Assembly: GCF_000972845.2 (NCBI RefSeq)
Contig: NC_040013.1
Span: 6,908,061-6,972,060, forward strand
DNA: 64,000 nt
Reading direction: 5' to 3'
DNA from: Larimichthys crocea
Lineage: Eukaryota; Chordata; Actinopteri; Sciaenidae
The notes under the pieces are model-generated. The model saw only the letters and a program-made list of their open reading frames with translations. It was not told the DNA's origin and did no database searches. Positions 1-31,216 of the stretch are shown here, piece by piece; positions within the stretch are counted from its first letter, which is position 1, and each line of letters opens with the position of its first letter. The translations under genes were made by a program, and so were the position numbers.

Positions 1-3000
1 CGTCAAGGCAAAAGAGCAACAGAGCAGATGACAAAAAAAAAGATGGGATGACACCAGTGTCCTCTCCTCACAGCCAAGTCTGCCTGTCCTGTCAGCACAC
101 CTCCCCCTCCCTCTCTCTTTATCGTTCACTCCTTCAGTGCAGCCACAATTTGCTATCCACTAGCATATTTGGCTGGCGCACACACTGCCTTTCTTTTTTT
201 TACTCCTGCTGTACGTCAAGGGCAAGTAGTGAGTGAACAGAAGAGTGAAGGGCACCCACGCTCCATCAGTCCAACATCTCTCTGCAAAAGCCCTAAAACC
301 AAACACTGCACACTTAGGGATCCGAAAATAGGTTAGATACTTTAAACAGACGTGAAAATTATGATTCACAATTCAATATCATATTGTTTGCCTTCTGTCT
401 GCCTTTTCTGTCCACATCCGCCTTCCTTTCTTTATGTAATCTTTTTTTTCCCCCTCCTTCCCCGAATCTTCCCTCCCACCTTCTAAGCATTTACTCTCCG
501 ATCCCTACCTAAGTCTCGTCCTCACCCACATGTCTCCTCTCTGTTACATCCTCTCTGAAAGTCTGTCTCTAAGTGGATTGATTGGGCTAAAAGTGTAGTG
601 TAGAGAGAGACACAGAGAGAGGGAGAGGGGGGATGAAGAGCGTGAGAGAGACAGAGAAACGGTCATGAACTTTTCATGAATGCAAGTATGAAAGGAAGCA
701 AAATGAGAGGAGGGGACTAAAGAGATGGCAACAGTGACAGACTGCACCTTTCTCCAGGGGACCCCGCTGCCAAAACCCAACCTTCTCCTTCTCCTCTAAC
801 CCTCCCTCTCTCAATCTCATTTTGTCTTCCTGGCTCCAATTCTCTCCTGTCTTCTTACTTTATACGGATAAATGTGGCTAAAAAAGAAAATATTCTAGCA
901 ATAATAGAAAGAAAAATAAGAATAACCTGCACAGGTCTTGGCTGGCATTTTTCATCAAGCCTCTGCAGCCACTCTGTTAGAGGAAAATCAGCCCCAAGAC
1001 GGGAGTCAAATTATTCCTGTATGCATTTATGCCAATCATTATTTGTCAGTATGAGCAGTTCTGCCTCCCACAAGTAAAGACCACACCTGCTAAAATGCTC
1101 TGAGACAGAGCCAGGAGATGCTTTTTACACATTCAACTTGACTAGTTACAGGCTTCGTTTGGTTTACAGGCAGTGCTCAAAAACTTGTGGGCTTAATGAG
1201 ATACCACAAAGTAAAGTCCAGTGTTATGTTTTTCCGATGTAGTATACAAGGAAATATAAGTGCCGGCAGTTTACCGTAATAGGACTTTGCTAGATATGAG
1301 ATGGAGCAGTAATTTTGATTATCACATAGTATCTGATGGGGATGGTGTTCCACATCCAGTACCAATGTGCACATAGAGCATAATCAAGAGTTCAGTATTG
1401 CATGCATTTTGAGCTTTTCAAGAAAAACTCTCTTTTTGAGCAGGAGCTCCCACCAACACATTGTTTGTTTGTAATTATTTTTCTCAGAGATGCCCAGTAC
1501 AAGTGCCAAGTCCAACATTTTTCATCAATACCAGTTCTGGGTTAGGGATAGGGTTAGTGTTAGGATTACTTAATTCAGGGTACCTCCCCTATACCAAGGA
1601 CAGACCAGTGTTCTGCTGTCGTAGATTGGTCATGTCATGGCCAATACACAGTCTGCTTAATAAGATCTGTTTAGCACCAATCACACCCGGCGATTCAGCA
1701 CTGTGCATTCCTAATTGTTCTCAATTGTCAATATATCTTGACACATATTAAAAGGTCTGGTGTGTAGGGTTTAGTGCCCCCTAGCTGTGGGGTTGCAGAT
1801 CGGAACCAAATGAATACTCTCCCATGCCTCATCCTCTCCTTCCATAAAGAGTTCATTTTAAGGCAACAAAAACACAATGGTTCTTATTTTCAGGTAATTA
1901 TGCACAAATGAAAAATACTTGTGAATATTATATTCAATTAGATCGTCCTAAATATTACACACTGGAGCTTTAACTTGGTTTAATGTTGAAGCTTTAACAG
2001 GCAGCCAAAACTAAGGTTTCTCTTGGTGCATTATTAGAAACGAGTCTTGTTCAGGTCATCCCGCTAGTAGTCTCTTGATACCAATTGATGGAAGATCTCA
2101 GCGCCTACCAATTGTCCGGGGAAGAAAAGTAATTGCTTTAACAGCGTTGAAAGCGGCTGCTAACAAACGTATGTGCCTTACTTCAAGGACATGACTTACC
2201 TGAAACAATCTTCCCCAGAAACAAACTGAGAATAGAGCAAATTACTTTGTAACACACAGAGGGCTTTTTAAAAGGTTGAAAATGGATGTCCAGAGCAACG
2301 TTATGTTACGACACAACTTCCACATGCAATGCAAGGCTTTTTCTCATATTGTTTCCACCTAGTTTCAGGAACAAGAGCGAGGAGAAAGTCCCCTTAGTCT
2401 CTACTGTCCATTCCTGGGTCTCCTTCCTGAGGGGTGACCTGGATTTAATACAGGGGAACTGTATTAGTAAACTCGTGATTCATAGTTTCCAGAGAACAAA
2501 ACACTTCCTAGTGCAAAACCGATGCAGATTTTTGGTTGTGTCATGATCCTCTTGCAGTTTTAGCTGCCTGTGTTGAGCCTTGGCTCTTGTGTCAGGCTGG
2601 AACGGATCAAAGCCAAAGCTCACTCTCCTTGAAATCATTCTGAAAAGAAATCTGTATAGCCTCGCCTGAAAGGGTGTCAGCTTTCATTTTTTTCATGCAG
2701 AAAGTTTGGACCGCCTTCCTTGCAAGCCCTTTTGAAGAGGGATGATTCAGGATGGTACTTACATTACAAATTCTTCATTAATCTTTCAGTAATGCCTTAA
2801 ATTCAGTGCTGGTGCTTAGAACATCATTATCTGACAACATTTTGCTGTGCTGAAAACATTGATACTTTGACATATTGTCTCTATATTATATATATATTCC
2901 TTAGCATCCACAGTCTCTAGAGACAGCAGCCCACATAGCTGACTTGAAACCTTGACCACAGGTTGGTTTGTTTTGCTTTTTTTAGTCACACATCACAGAC

Positions 3001-6000
3001 TTTTGTTTTCAAAGAAACATTTCAGAGCAGTGCTTGGATTTTTTAAGATCCTCTGCGTACTGTACTGTAGTTATTTCCTGCCTCTACAGAAACTGAAATT
3101 GACAGGGCTTTTTCATTAATAGGATTTGCTTCAGCCAGTAAATGTCTCTGAATTCAATCATTGTTCTATAATCTGGTCTTGTAGCATTTGCTGTAATATG
3201 GTAATGTGTGCAACTCTGCCACATATTTAGTTACTGGCTCTTTGTATTTATGTGTGCACAGGTCGTACTTGACTTGTGTGACTTTCTGATCTATCCCAAC
3301 TAGAAAAGAAAAGTGTACCTTGTATTTTATTGAAAAAAGTCAACACCTGTGCACTTGGCAGAGAGGTTCTTTACAAATCTCTCCTTTTATTAGGTGTCTA
3401 GTAAAAAAACGTGCATTGCTCCCTCTCCTTCTGTCTCTGCTCATACTGATTCAGCTGGTTAGGTGTGACTGGAGCAGCTATAATTAGCAATCCTTGCATG
3501 TGGGTGGCAAATGAAGTGAGGAAGTGAGGATGGGGAAAAAGTGCTGTTGAAGCCTGCAGTGCACTGTTAAAAATGATGTGTCATTTCAACACAAGTGGAG
3601 AGAGTCATTTAGGATGTCAGGTTTCCACTACCTCTGCTACAACAACAAATAAATCATTAGCACCTGGTGTGTTAGGAAATAAAATGTGTCATTGTGCACT
3701 CGCTGAGCTAAAGTAATACTCCTCACAATGAAAGATATTAGTTTTAGAGTGTCGTCTATTGAGACTAATTATCCACAAATCATAATCAGCAGGGAAGGTG
3801 TAGGTCAGCTATTTATAAATGAAAGCAGCAGTCGGCTTGAATACATATCAATTACATTATTGTAGATGTCAATGGTGACAAGCTTTTACAGTGGAATAAA
3901 GTCAAATAGATCCACAGAAACAACTCCTGCAGCGCGATCCGTCATTCTGCCGTGCGCCTGATTAGTATTTTCTAAAATACAAAAAGCACAAAGTTTTGCT
4001 GATAGTCAGTTTTAGTATTTCACATTTGTCTCACGACAAAAACAGTAATATAAAAGCCAGAAGAAAAAAATAGCACAATAAAAAGTTAGAATAAGGAGCT
4101 AGATTCATTTCAAGTATGAGAACGTTCTACTTCTAGGGAGCATCCAAGTGTGAAATAGTTGCTGTATAATTAAACTGGTGTACTTGAAATACCTTACATA
4201 AAGAGATATCATTTTTTTCTGTGTGTATTACATTCAGCAGGGAAAAAGATTAAAGCCTCTGTAATGTGGCTTGAAATATTAAAAATACATAAATGATATC
4301 AAAGTAGAGCAACCAATTACTGTAAGAATCCACAAAAATCTGAGTAAACTATTAGAAAACCTAACTCAAAAACAGCTTATTTTGCTGTTCAGGCTGTTTC
4401 TCCAAACTGTGTAGGCATGGCAGATCAGATTTTGATTGATATATCCCTCGGGAGTACTGACACAGAAGGTAAGCAATGTACCGGTGTGGACCGGGGAGCA
4501 GCAAAAACTTTTTATTCATCTAAATAGGATATCAGTTTAAGTGTATGCAATATTTAGAATACTTCCACTGCTTTACTTTGCCATCAGACAGTCCTTTCCA
4601 ACAGGGAATTATAGTCTGTGTTCTCTTCAAGGCCACCACACGAGTCTCCTTTGACAAAAACAGTCATTTTAACATCTAACACAGTGAACTGAGGACTTAT
4701 TTTAAAGAAACCAGAGTTGCTTGATTGTTGAAACAGCAGAAAGACTAAACAAAGATGACCTGTGTGTTTTTATGATGAGTTAACAAAGCAATTAAGCAAA
4801 TCTTAGTTTGGTAAAAGAGAGAAACTTCAATTCAGAAGGTGTGCGGTTGTATTATTGTCCTTAATAAGGAAAACAGATGTAAAACTATGACTTTTCTTTA
4901 CAGTTTATTAGTTTATCTTTTACATTAAAATGTAGCAAAGTCAGTTTCTTTCAGCTTCAGTTAGCTTTGAGGCAAACTGAGTGAGAGCAGAGAGGTTTTT
5001 GTGTAATAAATGTCCAAACATGATCATCATGACTATATTCAAATCCAATATCAGAAAAGTTTACCAAAAATTCAATGACTATATTTCAAACCTATCTGGA
5101 TATAAACAAATTCCTTATACATATAAGATGTTTACTATAATGTACATAAGGCCCTAAGTTACATAGTTAGAAGGATGTTGAGAATTTGGGTTCCAACAGG
5201 GGGAAACTTGGTAAGTCTATGTTTTACTATAGATCAAGTGTTTTATTATTCGGACATATTCACATTAGAGAAACAGTGTTTTACAGAAAACATCTGCCAC
5301 AGTGTTCTATGTCTCATATCACCTTCTCCTGCTTCTCACATTTTTATTTATCTCATAAAAACACTATTTCTCCATCAGTAATCCTGTTGGCTGTTCTACA
5401 CATTGTTGGCCTGCTTCATGATGGCAGCCAGTCTGCTGTTATCATCTTTTATTGCAGTCTGCCTCCACACTGCATTCGATTCTCCATTAACAGTGTCAAT
5501 GTGTTCACATTTGTATATATGCCTGCCTTCCTTTTAGATTTGCACCATCCTATAGAAAATGACAGTCCTAATTCCTTGCTCAGAATTGAGCTTTTTTTGT
5601 TGTCGTTGTTATCAATGATTCATGGAGAAACTGTGTAGGATTCTTGTCTGTGTGACAGAGCGGCAGGGATTTTTTGGCTGCTGCTGTAGCTATAATATTT
5701 ATCATATTGCATTTTGTTCTCATGTTATACAGTAGATTGTTATATAAATGTTGTGTTGCCCTGGAGTTAAAATTACAAGCGGGGGACTGTATATGCTTCT
5801 GACTATCACCATCTTCAAAAGGATAAGGCTGGCAATATCCAATTTTCATTTTTTGCAAGCTGAACACTGAGCCCATTTCTTCCTAGTGAAGATAAAGTAA
5901 ATCTTTAAAACCAGCCTCAAAGAAGTCTCTGCATAACAGAAGGTGTCTCTTTTTTTCTCTAAAGACATATTATTTATGTCAGAATGAGGGTCAGATACAT

Positions 6001-8155
6001 TTATTTTCTCTTGATATTCTAATTAAACTTTTAAACTTTTCATCACATCACTTGTGGCTGTCTCCCACACACACATCAGACTTGTTCTGCAAATGCAATT
6101 TTAATATTAATCACGTGGCTCTAATTCATTTGTAAATGCTAAAGTTAGGTGAGATCATGTTTGAGTGAGAAGAGAGGGTGACGCTGATGATGAACGGTGA
6201 AGCTGTAGACTCCACGATGGACGCGTCTAAAACAGGAAGCAGACCAAGAGGGGAAGACAAGAGAGAGAGTAATGGAGGCAGAGAACAGATGAAGACTGAA
6301 TTCATCGCATTACACTGCACTGCAGGCTGATAAAGACAGAGGAGAGTGGCGGAATAAAGTGGAAGGCATCATTTAACAGGCCTAGTTACTCTACATATCA
6401 TGTGCCCGGGGCTTTGAATTACCATGTGCCAAATGCTTATTTCTGTCAGTTTTATTAGCCATTTCTTGGTTGGGTCAGTCATATATGTTCTAAAACGTAG
6501 TTGGATAATTAAGATATAAAACTCCTCTTATCACTTACAGTCAATTAAAAAGGAAGAAGAGTTTCTTGAAGGCAGTCGGGTAAGATATTTAAAGCTTGTC
6601 AGAGCTGAAACAATGAATCGATTGATTCAGCTGAGAGAGAATTCATGGCTGCCAGATTGAAATGGTTTGCTGGTTTTGGATTTTCAACTTGCTGCTTTTT
6701 GGAGCTCAGGAAATTTGTGATGGGCATTTTCTGGAAGAAGAACAAGTAATCCAAAACAATAATAATAGTCTGATTAAAATCAACAATGAAAATAGCTGAT
6801 AGCTAATTCCTGGCCCGACTTCATAGCCTCCAGAACTGGTACCTAGTTTTTTCTATTTCTCCATTAAGTGTGACACCAGCCACTGTTTACGTCACAACAC
6901 AGCCCACCTATCTACTCAGAACAACTAAGTAAACTCCACTGGTATAGAAATGAGTAATTTCCTCCTTAAACGTACACCCCCTTTCTTATACGCCATTACA
7001 CTACATGCATACACAACTCTGCTTGTCCTCCAAAAAAGTACTGTCATCATGAGTCGTGTAACTGGATATGATGATAAGAATACAGTGTGGCCCACATCTT
7101 TAGTTATCCATGGATTTTTTATTTTTTCCAAGCAACTGACTTACGTAATGTTTTGTCATGCACAGCCTCCTGTGTTTCTCTTGGGTTTTCATTATCGAGA
7201 CGATGAGTTTGAATAAATGCTGCCGTTTCCCAGAGCATTGTAGTTGTAGCGAAGGGGGTTGTAAAACGCTTAGGAGGAGAGGTTGCATGTGGGAGTGTGG
7301 TGGTGTACAGGGAATCAGGTTCATGGCTTTATGATGTAAATGTAAATTTACCAAACTTTGAACAGGATGTATAACATTTCCCTGGGTAAGGACTTTCAGT
7401 GGAAGGAGGACTTCAGAGGAGGTGGAGTAGATGTGCAGCTTGGTAGGTGTGTTTGAAGACAGTGGTATCTGCTCAGGAGGTGAAAGGAATTTGACAAACA
7501 TAAAATAAAACATCTGCGTTGTTATATCTTACTATTATAAAATGCTAAATCCCTGTGTTTGGTGAAAACATACACACTGTTTGGTGGTTCTCATCATTCA
7601 CTGTATGTGTCATTTTGGCTGAAAGGTGTGTGTGTGTGTTCTGCTAAACTGTGATGTCACCCTCTAGTGTATTTCAGTGGTGTCAGCTGCTAGATGGACA
7701 TACTCTACTATAAACTGTAAAAGACTAAACCAGCTCCCCCCAGGAGTAACACATCACATCAATACTGTGGATTTATTTCTAGTCATGCATTTAGAGTTCC
7801 CTCCCCTCTCTGTTTACCTAAACCACAGCCTCATCCCCATTCATGTTAAAGCCAAGGTCCCGCTCCGTGTCCTTGCTCCTCCAAGCCATGAAGGACTTGA
7901 AGAGGAAAAAACGTGACTTCTTGGCGTCAACAGAAAAGACATGTTTTTATCAATGAAAGCCAGAGGAGTCGACACGGTCTACACAGTGCAAGCATGTAGG
8001 TTGTTTTGGAACGAGCGGCAATGACATCCAAACACAAGGTGCTTCATGTAGGGGCAGAATATGCGCAACTTTACGCTCACTGGACTCTTTCTATCTACGC
8101 ATAAACAAGCGCGTAAAAAGGAGACACAACAAACACAGAAAATGTCCTTCCTTAC
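1..8155. other. Non-coding stretch, no gene supported
   Basis: I see no exon here that I can support. Open frames are short, AT-rich and match no protein family I know, including a 150-codon plus-strand frame at 5186-5638. If the first exon at 8156-8224 is real, this stretch is at least partly its intron 1. It contains one recognisable terminal-inverted-repeat element (1751-1973). The segment around 3420-3900 is rich in TAAT-type homeodomain cores and looks less random than its surroundings, but that is only an impression. Confidence 0.6.
1751..1973. mobile_element. MITE-like element with terminal inverted repeats
   Basis: The left end reads AAAGGTCTGGTGTGTAGGGT and the right end, reverse-complemented, reads TAAAGCTCCAGTGTGTAATA, giving imperfect inverted repeats of about 24 bp. 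The interior has the ‘GCCCCCTAG ... GGTTGCAGAT’ motif that I associate with a very abundant non-autonomous element of percomorph fishes. Fragments of the same family appear at 31217-31290, 42862-42888 and about 52300-52632. I cannot assign a superfamily name from sequence alone. Confidence 0.6.
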
Positions 8156-8224
8156 CTGCTCTCGTCCTGACCCTTCCTCCAAAATGGGCTCTTCTGCGGC
8201 GGCCGTCTCCTCCTCCGTCTGCAT
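8156..8224 (-). CDS. Probable first coding exon of an unidentified gene
   Basis: An ATG at 8224-8222 with an A at -3 opens a 23-codon exon (MQTEEETAAAEEPIL..., very acidic, ending ..GSGREQ). It ends in phase 0 at a strong donor, CAG|GTAAGG (8155 and leftward). It lies in the most CpG-rich part of the window, with GC-rich untranslated sequence upstream, as expected for the first exon of a broadly expressed gene. The remaining exons would lie to the left, probably beyond the window edge. I do not recognise the protein. It could instead be a non-coding first exon or a chance frame. Confidence 0.42.
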
Positions 8225-8760
8225 TTTCCCGCTTGCCACTCCTTCCTTCCTTAGAACCGGGCACAGGCAGCTCCCACCCCGGTAGCGTCCGAAGGCAGGG
8301 ACCTCCCCGGCGGAGCAGTAAGCTCGGTCACCCCATCCGCCGCAAGTCGGTATCCAATTTCACGATGGCGGGGCCTGCGGCAAAAGAGCATCATCTACTC
8401 CGGATGTCGGTAGTACCCCCTATTTTTCTTCTTTTTTTCCTCTCTCTTTCTTCCCGTATTCTTCTCCCGCTTGACCCCCTTTGCTCAGTGTCTCTCCTCC
8501 ACCTGCTCCATCCCTCGCTTCCTCTCCGGTCAAAGCAAAATGTGACTAAGCATCCAAAGTCAAAGCCCGTCGCCCTCCCCAGTCCAAAGCGTTTTCGTCG
8601 CCTCTGCCTCTCTTGTGATGCTCAGCTGCGAGCGTGCGTATGCGCACGTGTGCGCGCGTGACCAACAGCGCAGGAGAGCCAACCGGAGCCAAGGATCTCA
8701 CGAGGATGCACAAATAAACGGAAGACGCTCGTGAGGACAGCGCGCGTTGGGAAGATGAAC
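8225..8760 (-). promoter_or_regulatory. CpG-rich promoter with NRF1/E-box palindrome
   Basis: CpG density is far above the surrounding AT-rich DNA. At 8641-8659 the run of alternating GC/GT dinucleotides contains a CACGTG E-box (8645-8650) inside TGCGCACGTGTGCGCGCG, with NRF1-like TGCGCA half-sites nearby. At about 8363-8373 an ACGATGGCGGGG segment resembles a YY1 site. These fit a TATA-less promoter for the minus-strand exon at 8156-8224. It lies only a few hundred bases past the predicted spag17 polyadenylation site. Confidence 0.5.
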
Positions 8761-9047
8761 ACGACGCGTCGAAAATGAAAATAAATAAAATAAAAAAATG
8801 ACAGAGGATGTACAGTCATCCGTCAACTTTTGTTTTGCCGTGGTTGCACCTTGCGTTGGGTCTCCGTTGACGTCATATAGCAACATCCCCACCCCCCTCC
8901 ATCTGTTCACCTGAGCATACGCACAGGCGCGAGGCTCCCAATGTGGAGACAGACGTGCACACTGGGAGAGGCGCGTGCCAAACTCCTGCCAAATAAAGCT
9001 GACACACATAATCCACTTGCTACAATTATTTCAATGTTGATCAAGAT

Positions 9048-9053
9048 TTTATT
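9048..9053 (-). terminator. spag17: Polyadenylation signal of spag17
   Basis: The minus strand reads CCAAATAAAATC here, a canonical AATAAA hexamer 89 bases past the predicted stop codon at 9144-9142. It implies a very short 3' UTR and independently supports placing the last coding exon at 9142-9393. Confidence 0.6.
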
Positions 9054-9141
9054 TGGAGCAAAGGAAAATATATTTTTAAAAAAACATCGAAATGTAAATT
9101 TAATGGAACAGAATGAGGAATGTGAGATGAAGACTTGACAT

Positions 9142-26985
<17,844 letters not shown>

Positions 26986-27125
26986 TTCCGCTCAGTGTCG
27001 ATTATCTATATTATGAAATAGTAATGAAAATGAAAACAGTCTCAAACGTAACTAATTAATAATCTAATTAGCTGAAAACTACAGGTTAATCGTGACTTTG
27101 CCCGCCAGCGTCGCCTGGTGCTTGT

Positions 27126-27140
27126 GTTGCCCCTGGCAAC
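27126..27140. promoter_or_regulatory. spag17: RFX-type X-box at the spag17 promoter
   Basis: GTTGCC-CCT-GGCAAC is a perfect inverted repeat with a 3-bp spacer and fits the RFX consensus. It lies 141 bases upstream of the spag17 ATG, the usual distance for ciliary genes. RFX2 and RFX3, with FOXJ1, drive motile-cilium genes in vertebrates, so this is probably the main ciliary control element of spag17. Confidence 0.85.
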
Positions 27141-27393
27141 CGCGAGGACACCGGTGCTGTGAATGACTCTTCCTGTAAACCTTCAGAACAAAAGCACGAT
27201 GGCGCACTCATTTCTATTACAATATATTTAACTAAAGTAATAAAAATTACAAAAACTAAAAGGCCAAATACACAGTATTTATCTGTAGCAAAGCTATTTC
27301 ACATTTCTGGCACCGAATAACCTTTATTAACCACTAAAATATCCGCGGTTTATGTGTGCAACTGTTGTCAAATATTGTTGTCATTCATCTTAT

Positions 27394-27408
27394 CCACTAG
27401 ATGGCAGT
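27394..27408 (+). promoter_or_regulatory. CTCF-type motif upstream of spag17
   Basis: CCACTAGATGGCAGT matches the CTCF core CCASYAGRKGGCRSY at all 15 positions. It lies 254 bp beyond the X-box, between the spag17 promoter and the intergenic DNA, so it could act as a boundary. Motif only; occupancy is unknown. Confidence 0.5.
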
Positions 27409-30181
27409 AGAATCTCTGGGCTGTGAGACTCCCAGACCTCCTGAGCCAAAACATTGACCTGATTGATCATTATTGTCTATCATTATTATTGTCCATCATT
27501 ATAATAGTAGTTGCACTTCATAGTGCAGCAATTCCACAAGCCACCTGGCATCCAAACATTAACCAAAGAATACATACACACACATACACAAACTCCACTT
27601 TAAACATTTAATGTCAGTGGTTATAATCAATAATTCTGCATGGTCCAGTTACTCAATGAAGCCCTTAAGCCATAAAACTATGTCTGACATTACAAAAGGC
27701 AGCTGGTTTGATTTCAGTGCCAGAATGAGTGAACAAAATGAGACAGGGCATCCTAAGAATGGCAGTCTGGAACACACACACTTGAGAGTCATTTCATCTA
27801 ATAAATGATGAAACCATTGTTCCACCAGATGAGCCAAGTAACAAGATAGAGGTTAAATAATAGCAACACCAGTAAGAAGAGTGTCTAATTTTACTTTGAT
27901 GTGTGAATCTTGAGTGGAATATAAATCTGTTTTGAATGATATCTAATAAATGCAGGAAATATAGCACAGAAGATTTAACCTTGGCCAGGGTTTATAAAAA
28001 AAAATGAGATTTTAAATGCTAATTAGGTTAATACTGAGGTGGAATAAATATCAAGATATTGTATAAATGAATGACAATGAAGAGCAAAGTGTGAAAGGGG
28101 TCGTGGCCACTTCACTAATCCTACACACTCTCAGGCAACAATTAAATGAGCTGCAAAACATCTTAATAATGATAATTTATACTGTTTTTGTGTGGTCTGC
28201 GTTTAGAATTCAGTTTTTGTGAGCTGCTGCAGTGGAATAAACATGTTGTTGTTGTTGTTGCAAGTTGTTCATCTATGTAAATAAAACAATCCTGTTATAT
28301 TCGTGTCCTGTTTGTCCTCAGTTTGTCATATAATTATCATAAAATCTCCTACAGGGTGTTATCATGCTTTTCAGGAGAAGACTATTTCAAGACATGAGAT
28401 TTTTACTGGAAAAAAGTGAGTAAGAAAAACATGGTCAATGATGCTAAAGCATTTCCTGTTTTACAAGATTGACGGCAGAGATTCACTTTTAACCGTTCCC
28501 TAGAGTCAAACTGTCTGTTTCTTTTATATTTTCCTCAAGGATCTATCTTGGCACATACTTCAATCTTGATAACATTAATTCCCTTTGCAGGAGAGAAGTT
28601 GGACTGTGCACCGCTGTACAGTCTTAATGAAGTCTATTTGAGCTACATAAGATGCACCATTTAAAAAGTAATCAATTAGAAAGTACATACACTGGACCTC
28701 TGTTAACAATGACTTAATGGCACAGAATTAATGGATTGCATGTTGCTTCATTCATATGCATAATATGAAGAATTTCATTCAGCACATCTCTGCATCAAAT
28801 AAGTTAATAAAATAAGGGTTTCGCCCAGGGTGCAAATGTGGCCAGGACCGGCGCTGGGACCATTGTCATGAAGGTGATTAAACCCAGGCCTACTTCTAGC
28901 AGCTCCCTATAAAAGGTTAAAAGTGAAACAACGCCCACTTGTCAGATGCCACAGAAATCCATGCTTGAAGCCAGTAGTAGCATTAGTTATAGAGGCTCCA
29001 AACCTTGTCCTACGAAGGTCACACACCGGCCAGATAAACATTGTAGTGGCACTTAAATAACACTCTGTCCACACTGCTGCAAATAGCATAGCAACATCTC
29101 AAAATATCCAGATTTTTTTAGGAATACACTGCTGTCAGACATGTGCATCATGTGTCTGTTTGGCCTATTTCATTTCATTGAATAGCAAGCGTAATAATTT
29201 ATTTTAGAACTTTATCCAGTTTCTACTTAGTTACTCAAAATAATGTGTCTTAGATAAGTTCATATAATAAATACACCAGAGACAAATCATACCCGCCCAA
29301 ATCATAAAATAAGACACCAAGTTCTGGAGGAAGGCACTGCATGTACTTTACACAGTGTTACGCCCAGGACCTTAAGGTATCTGACCACATGCAGCAATTA
29401 ATTTTAAATCATACGCTCATAAATGCTGTATTTAGACGATGGGGAGTCAGACTTCCTTCAAGTTAATCAACAGTTCATAAAACATCGTCTTGAGTGCTGA
29501 AGTAACTGTTAAGAGGCTGTACGGAAAAATGTATTTTATGTAAACGCATTTTATGTGAGACATTTGTCAGTTTTTTAATCCCTCTACTGTGTTCTAAGCA
29601 CTAAACACTAAACATTAAGGATGATCTAATGTAAGCATAACTCTGATAGAATAACGCAATATCCTACATTTCCCTTGTGTCCCTGTGTTGGTTTAAATTT
29701 AATACTTGATGACTACAGTGAGTATAGTGAACTATGGGCGCTGTCCCTGTGTTTAACTCATGTCACAGTGCCCTCGCAGATAAGGTGTTCAAGTGCTACT
29801 TGGCAATGCAAAGTATATTTAAAATTCCCCTCACCGACATCGCATCTCGGCAGTTCCAATAGCAGCTCCAGGCCAGTGTTTGAACGATTTGAATTTCAAT
29901 ACCCACAAATCATATGATATAACGTCAGTAAAGAGCAAACAGCGAGCTCATGTTTACCATGCAGGATACTGGTTCCAACTTTCTCTGGAACCGGTGTGTC
30001 ACAGTGGCTCAGGAACACTTTAAAGTGATCATACCTGACAGAAAATGATGTTTGTGCAAATTAAGTAAGTTTGTGTCCAATGTCCAATCTTTCTTTTTGG
30101 TGTGAGAATATCTACTGCAAAAAGGAAATAGAAAGAGTAAACAAGAATCTATTGCTATGTCTATTTATATCCATTGTGCTT

Positions 30182-30182
<1 letters not shown>

Positions 30183-30275
<93 letters not shown>
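30183..30275. repeat. (GATA)n tetranucleotide microsatellite
   Basis: About 23 uninterrupted GATA/TAGA units. Read on the other strand it yields spurious open frames of repeating Tyr-Leu-Ser-Ile. Confidence 0.97.
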
Positions 30276-30276
<1 letters not shown>

Positions 30277-31216
30277 TACATACTATGGTAGATATATATC
30301 CTATTAAAAAGGTAGATGCACAAAAACAACCAAAATAATGATGATGCAAAGCAAAAAAAAAAAGCATTGTTTACACAGATTATAAACAAACTGTCAGATA
30401 AACATGCGTGGATCACAAAATAACCCTAGTCCCAGTGTGACATGCATGTACCCTTATCCAAGCTGATCAGATTTCCATCTTCTCAGAATAAGGTTGTTCT
30501 CTGGGTCAGGAGGAAATATGGACTCAAGCCCAGTTCAGAGTTGGGAACATACAGCTCTATCCAGTGACCTAGACACCCCGTAGGGATGGAGACGGGCCCT
30601 AAAGGTGGTAAACATCTGTAGGCTGTCAAGGCTACAGTATGTGCTGTGTAGGCAGTGGGGCTGTGCATTCAGTCTGATCAGTGTGATTGAATCTGCAGCT
30701 GTGGCAGGGAAGGACTCATTTGACAACATGGTAGTGTCACTGAAACCTGTGCCGATTGAGATAAATCATGTCGACACTGAGAATCTCAAGTACCCCCAGT
30801 GGATTCATGAGCTTCAGTGAATGAGCTGCCAAGATCGTACAGTGCAGCTCAGATTTGTTTGGTTGCAGCAACGTAAAAAGGCCGCCAGTACTTTTCCATG
30901 AGGCTAGAGATGGGATGAATTATGTTGGTGTGTGCCTCAGTACAAGCAGCCTTTGCCTTTCTTTGGTCATAGAACATAAACCAAGGATGTACTATATCCT
31001 AAATGTCACAATTTAAAAAGGGACTCGAAAACAAGGGACTATTTCTTGACTGGTGAGCTTTCTGGAGCTAGTTGCCACACAGTGACAAGATTTCTGGAAG
31101 TCGCTGATCCCAGCTGAGAAATAATAATCTTTTTGTACATGTAACCTAGCTGTTTCCCTCTGTTTCCAGCTTTTACATGAAACAAATGTATTTCCTGGCT
31201 CTAATTTCATATATTT

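Noticed and set aside
5186..5638. 150-codon plus-strand open frame
   Set aside because: AT-rich sequence, hydrophobic low-information product and no family resemblance.
8365..8420. Plus-strand start ATGGCGGGGCCTGCGG as a bidirectional partner gene
   Set aside because: It could begin a short peptide, but I found no convincing donor or following exons, and the motif is explained as a YY1-type promoter site.
30161..30416. Tyr-Leu-Ser-Ile repeat proteins
   Set aside because: Direct translation of the GATA microsatellite.
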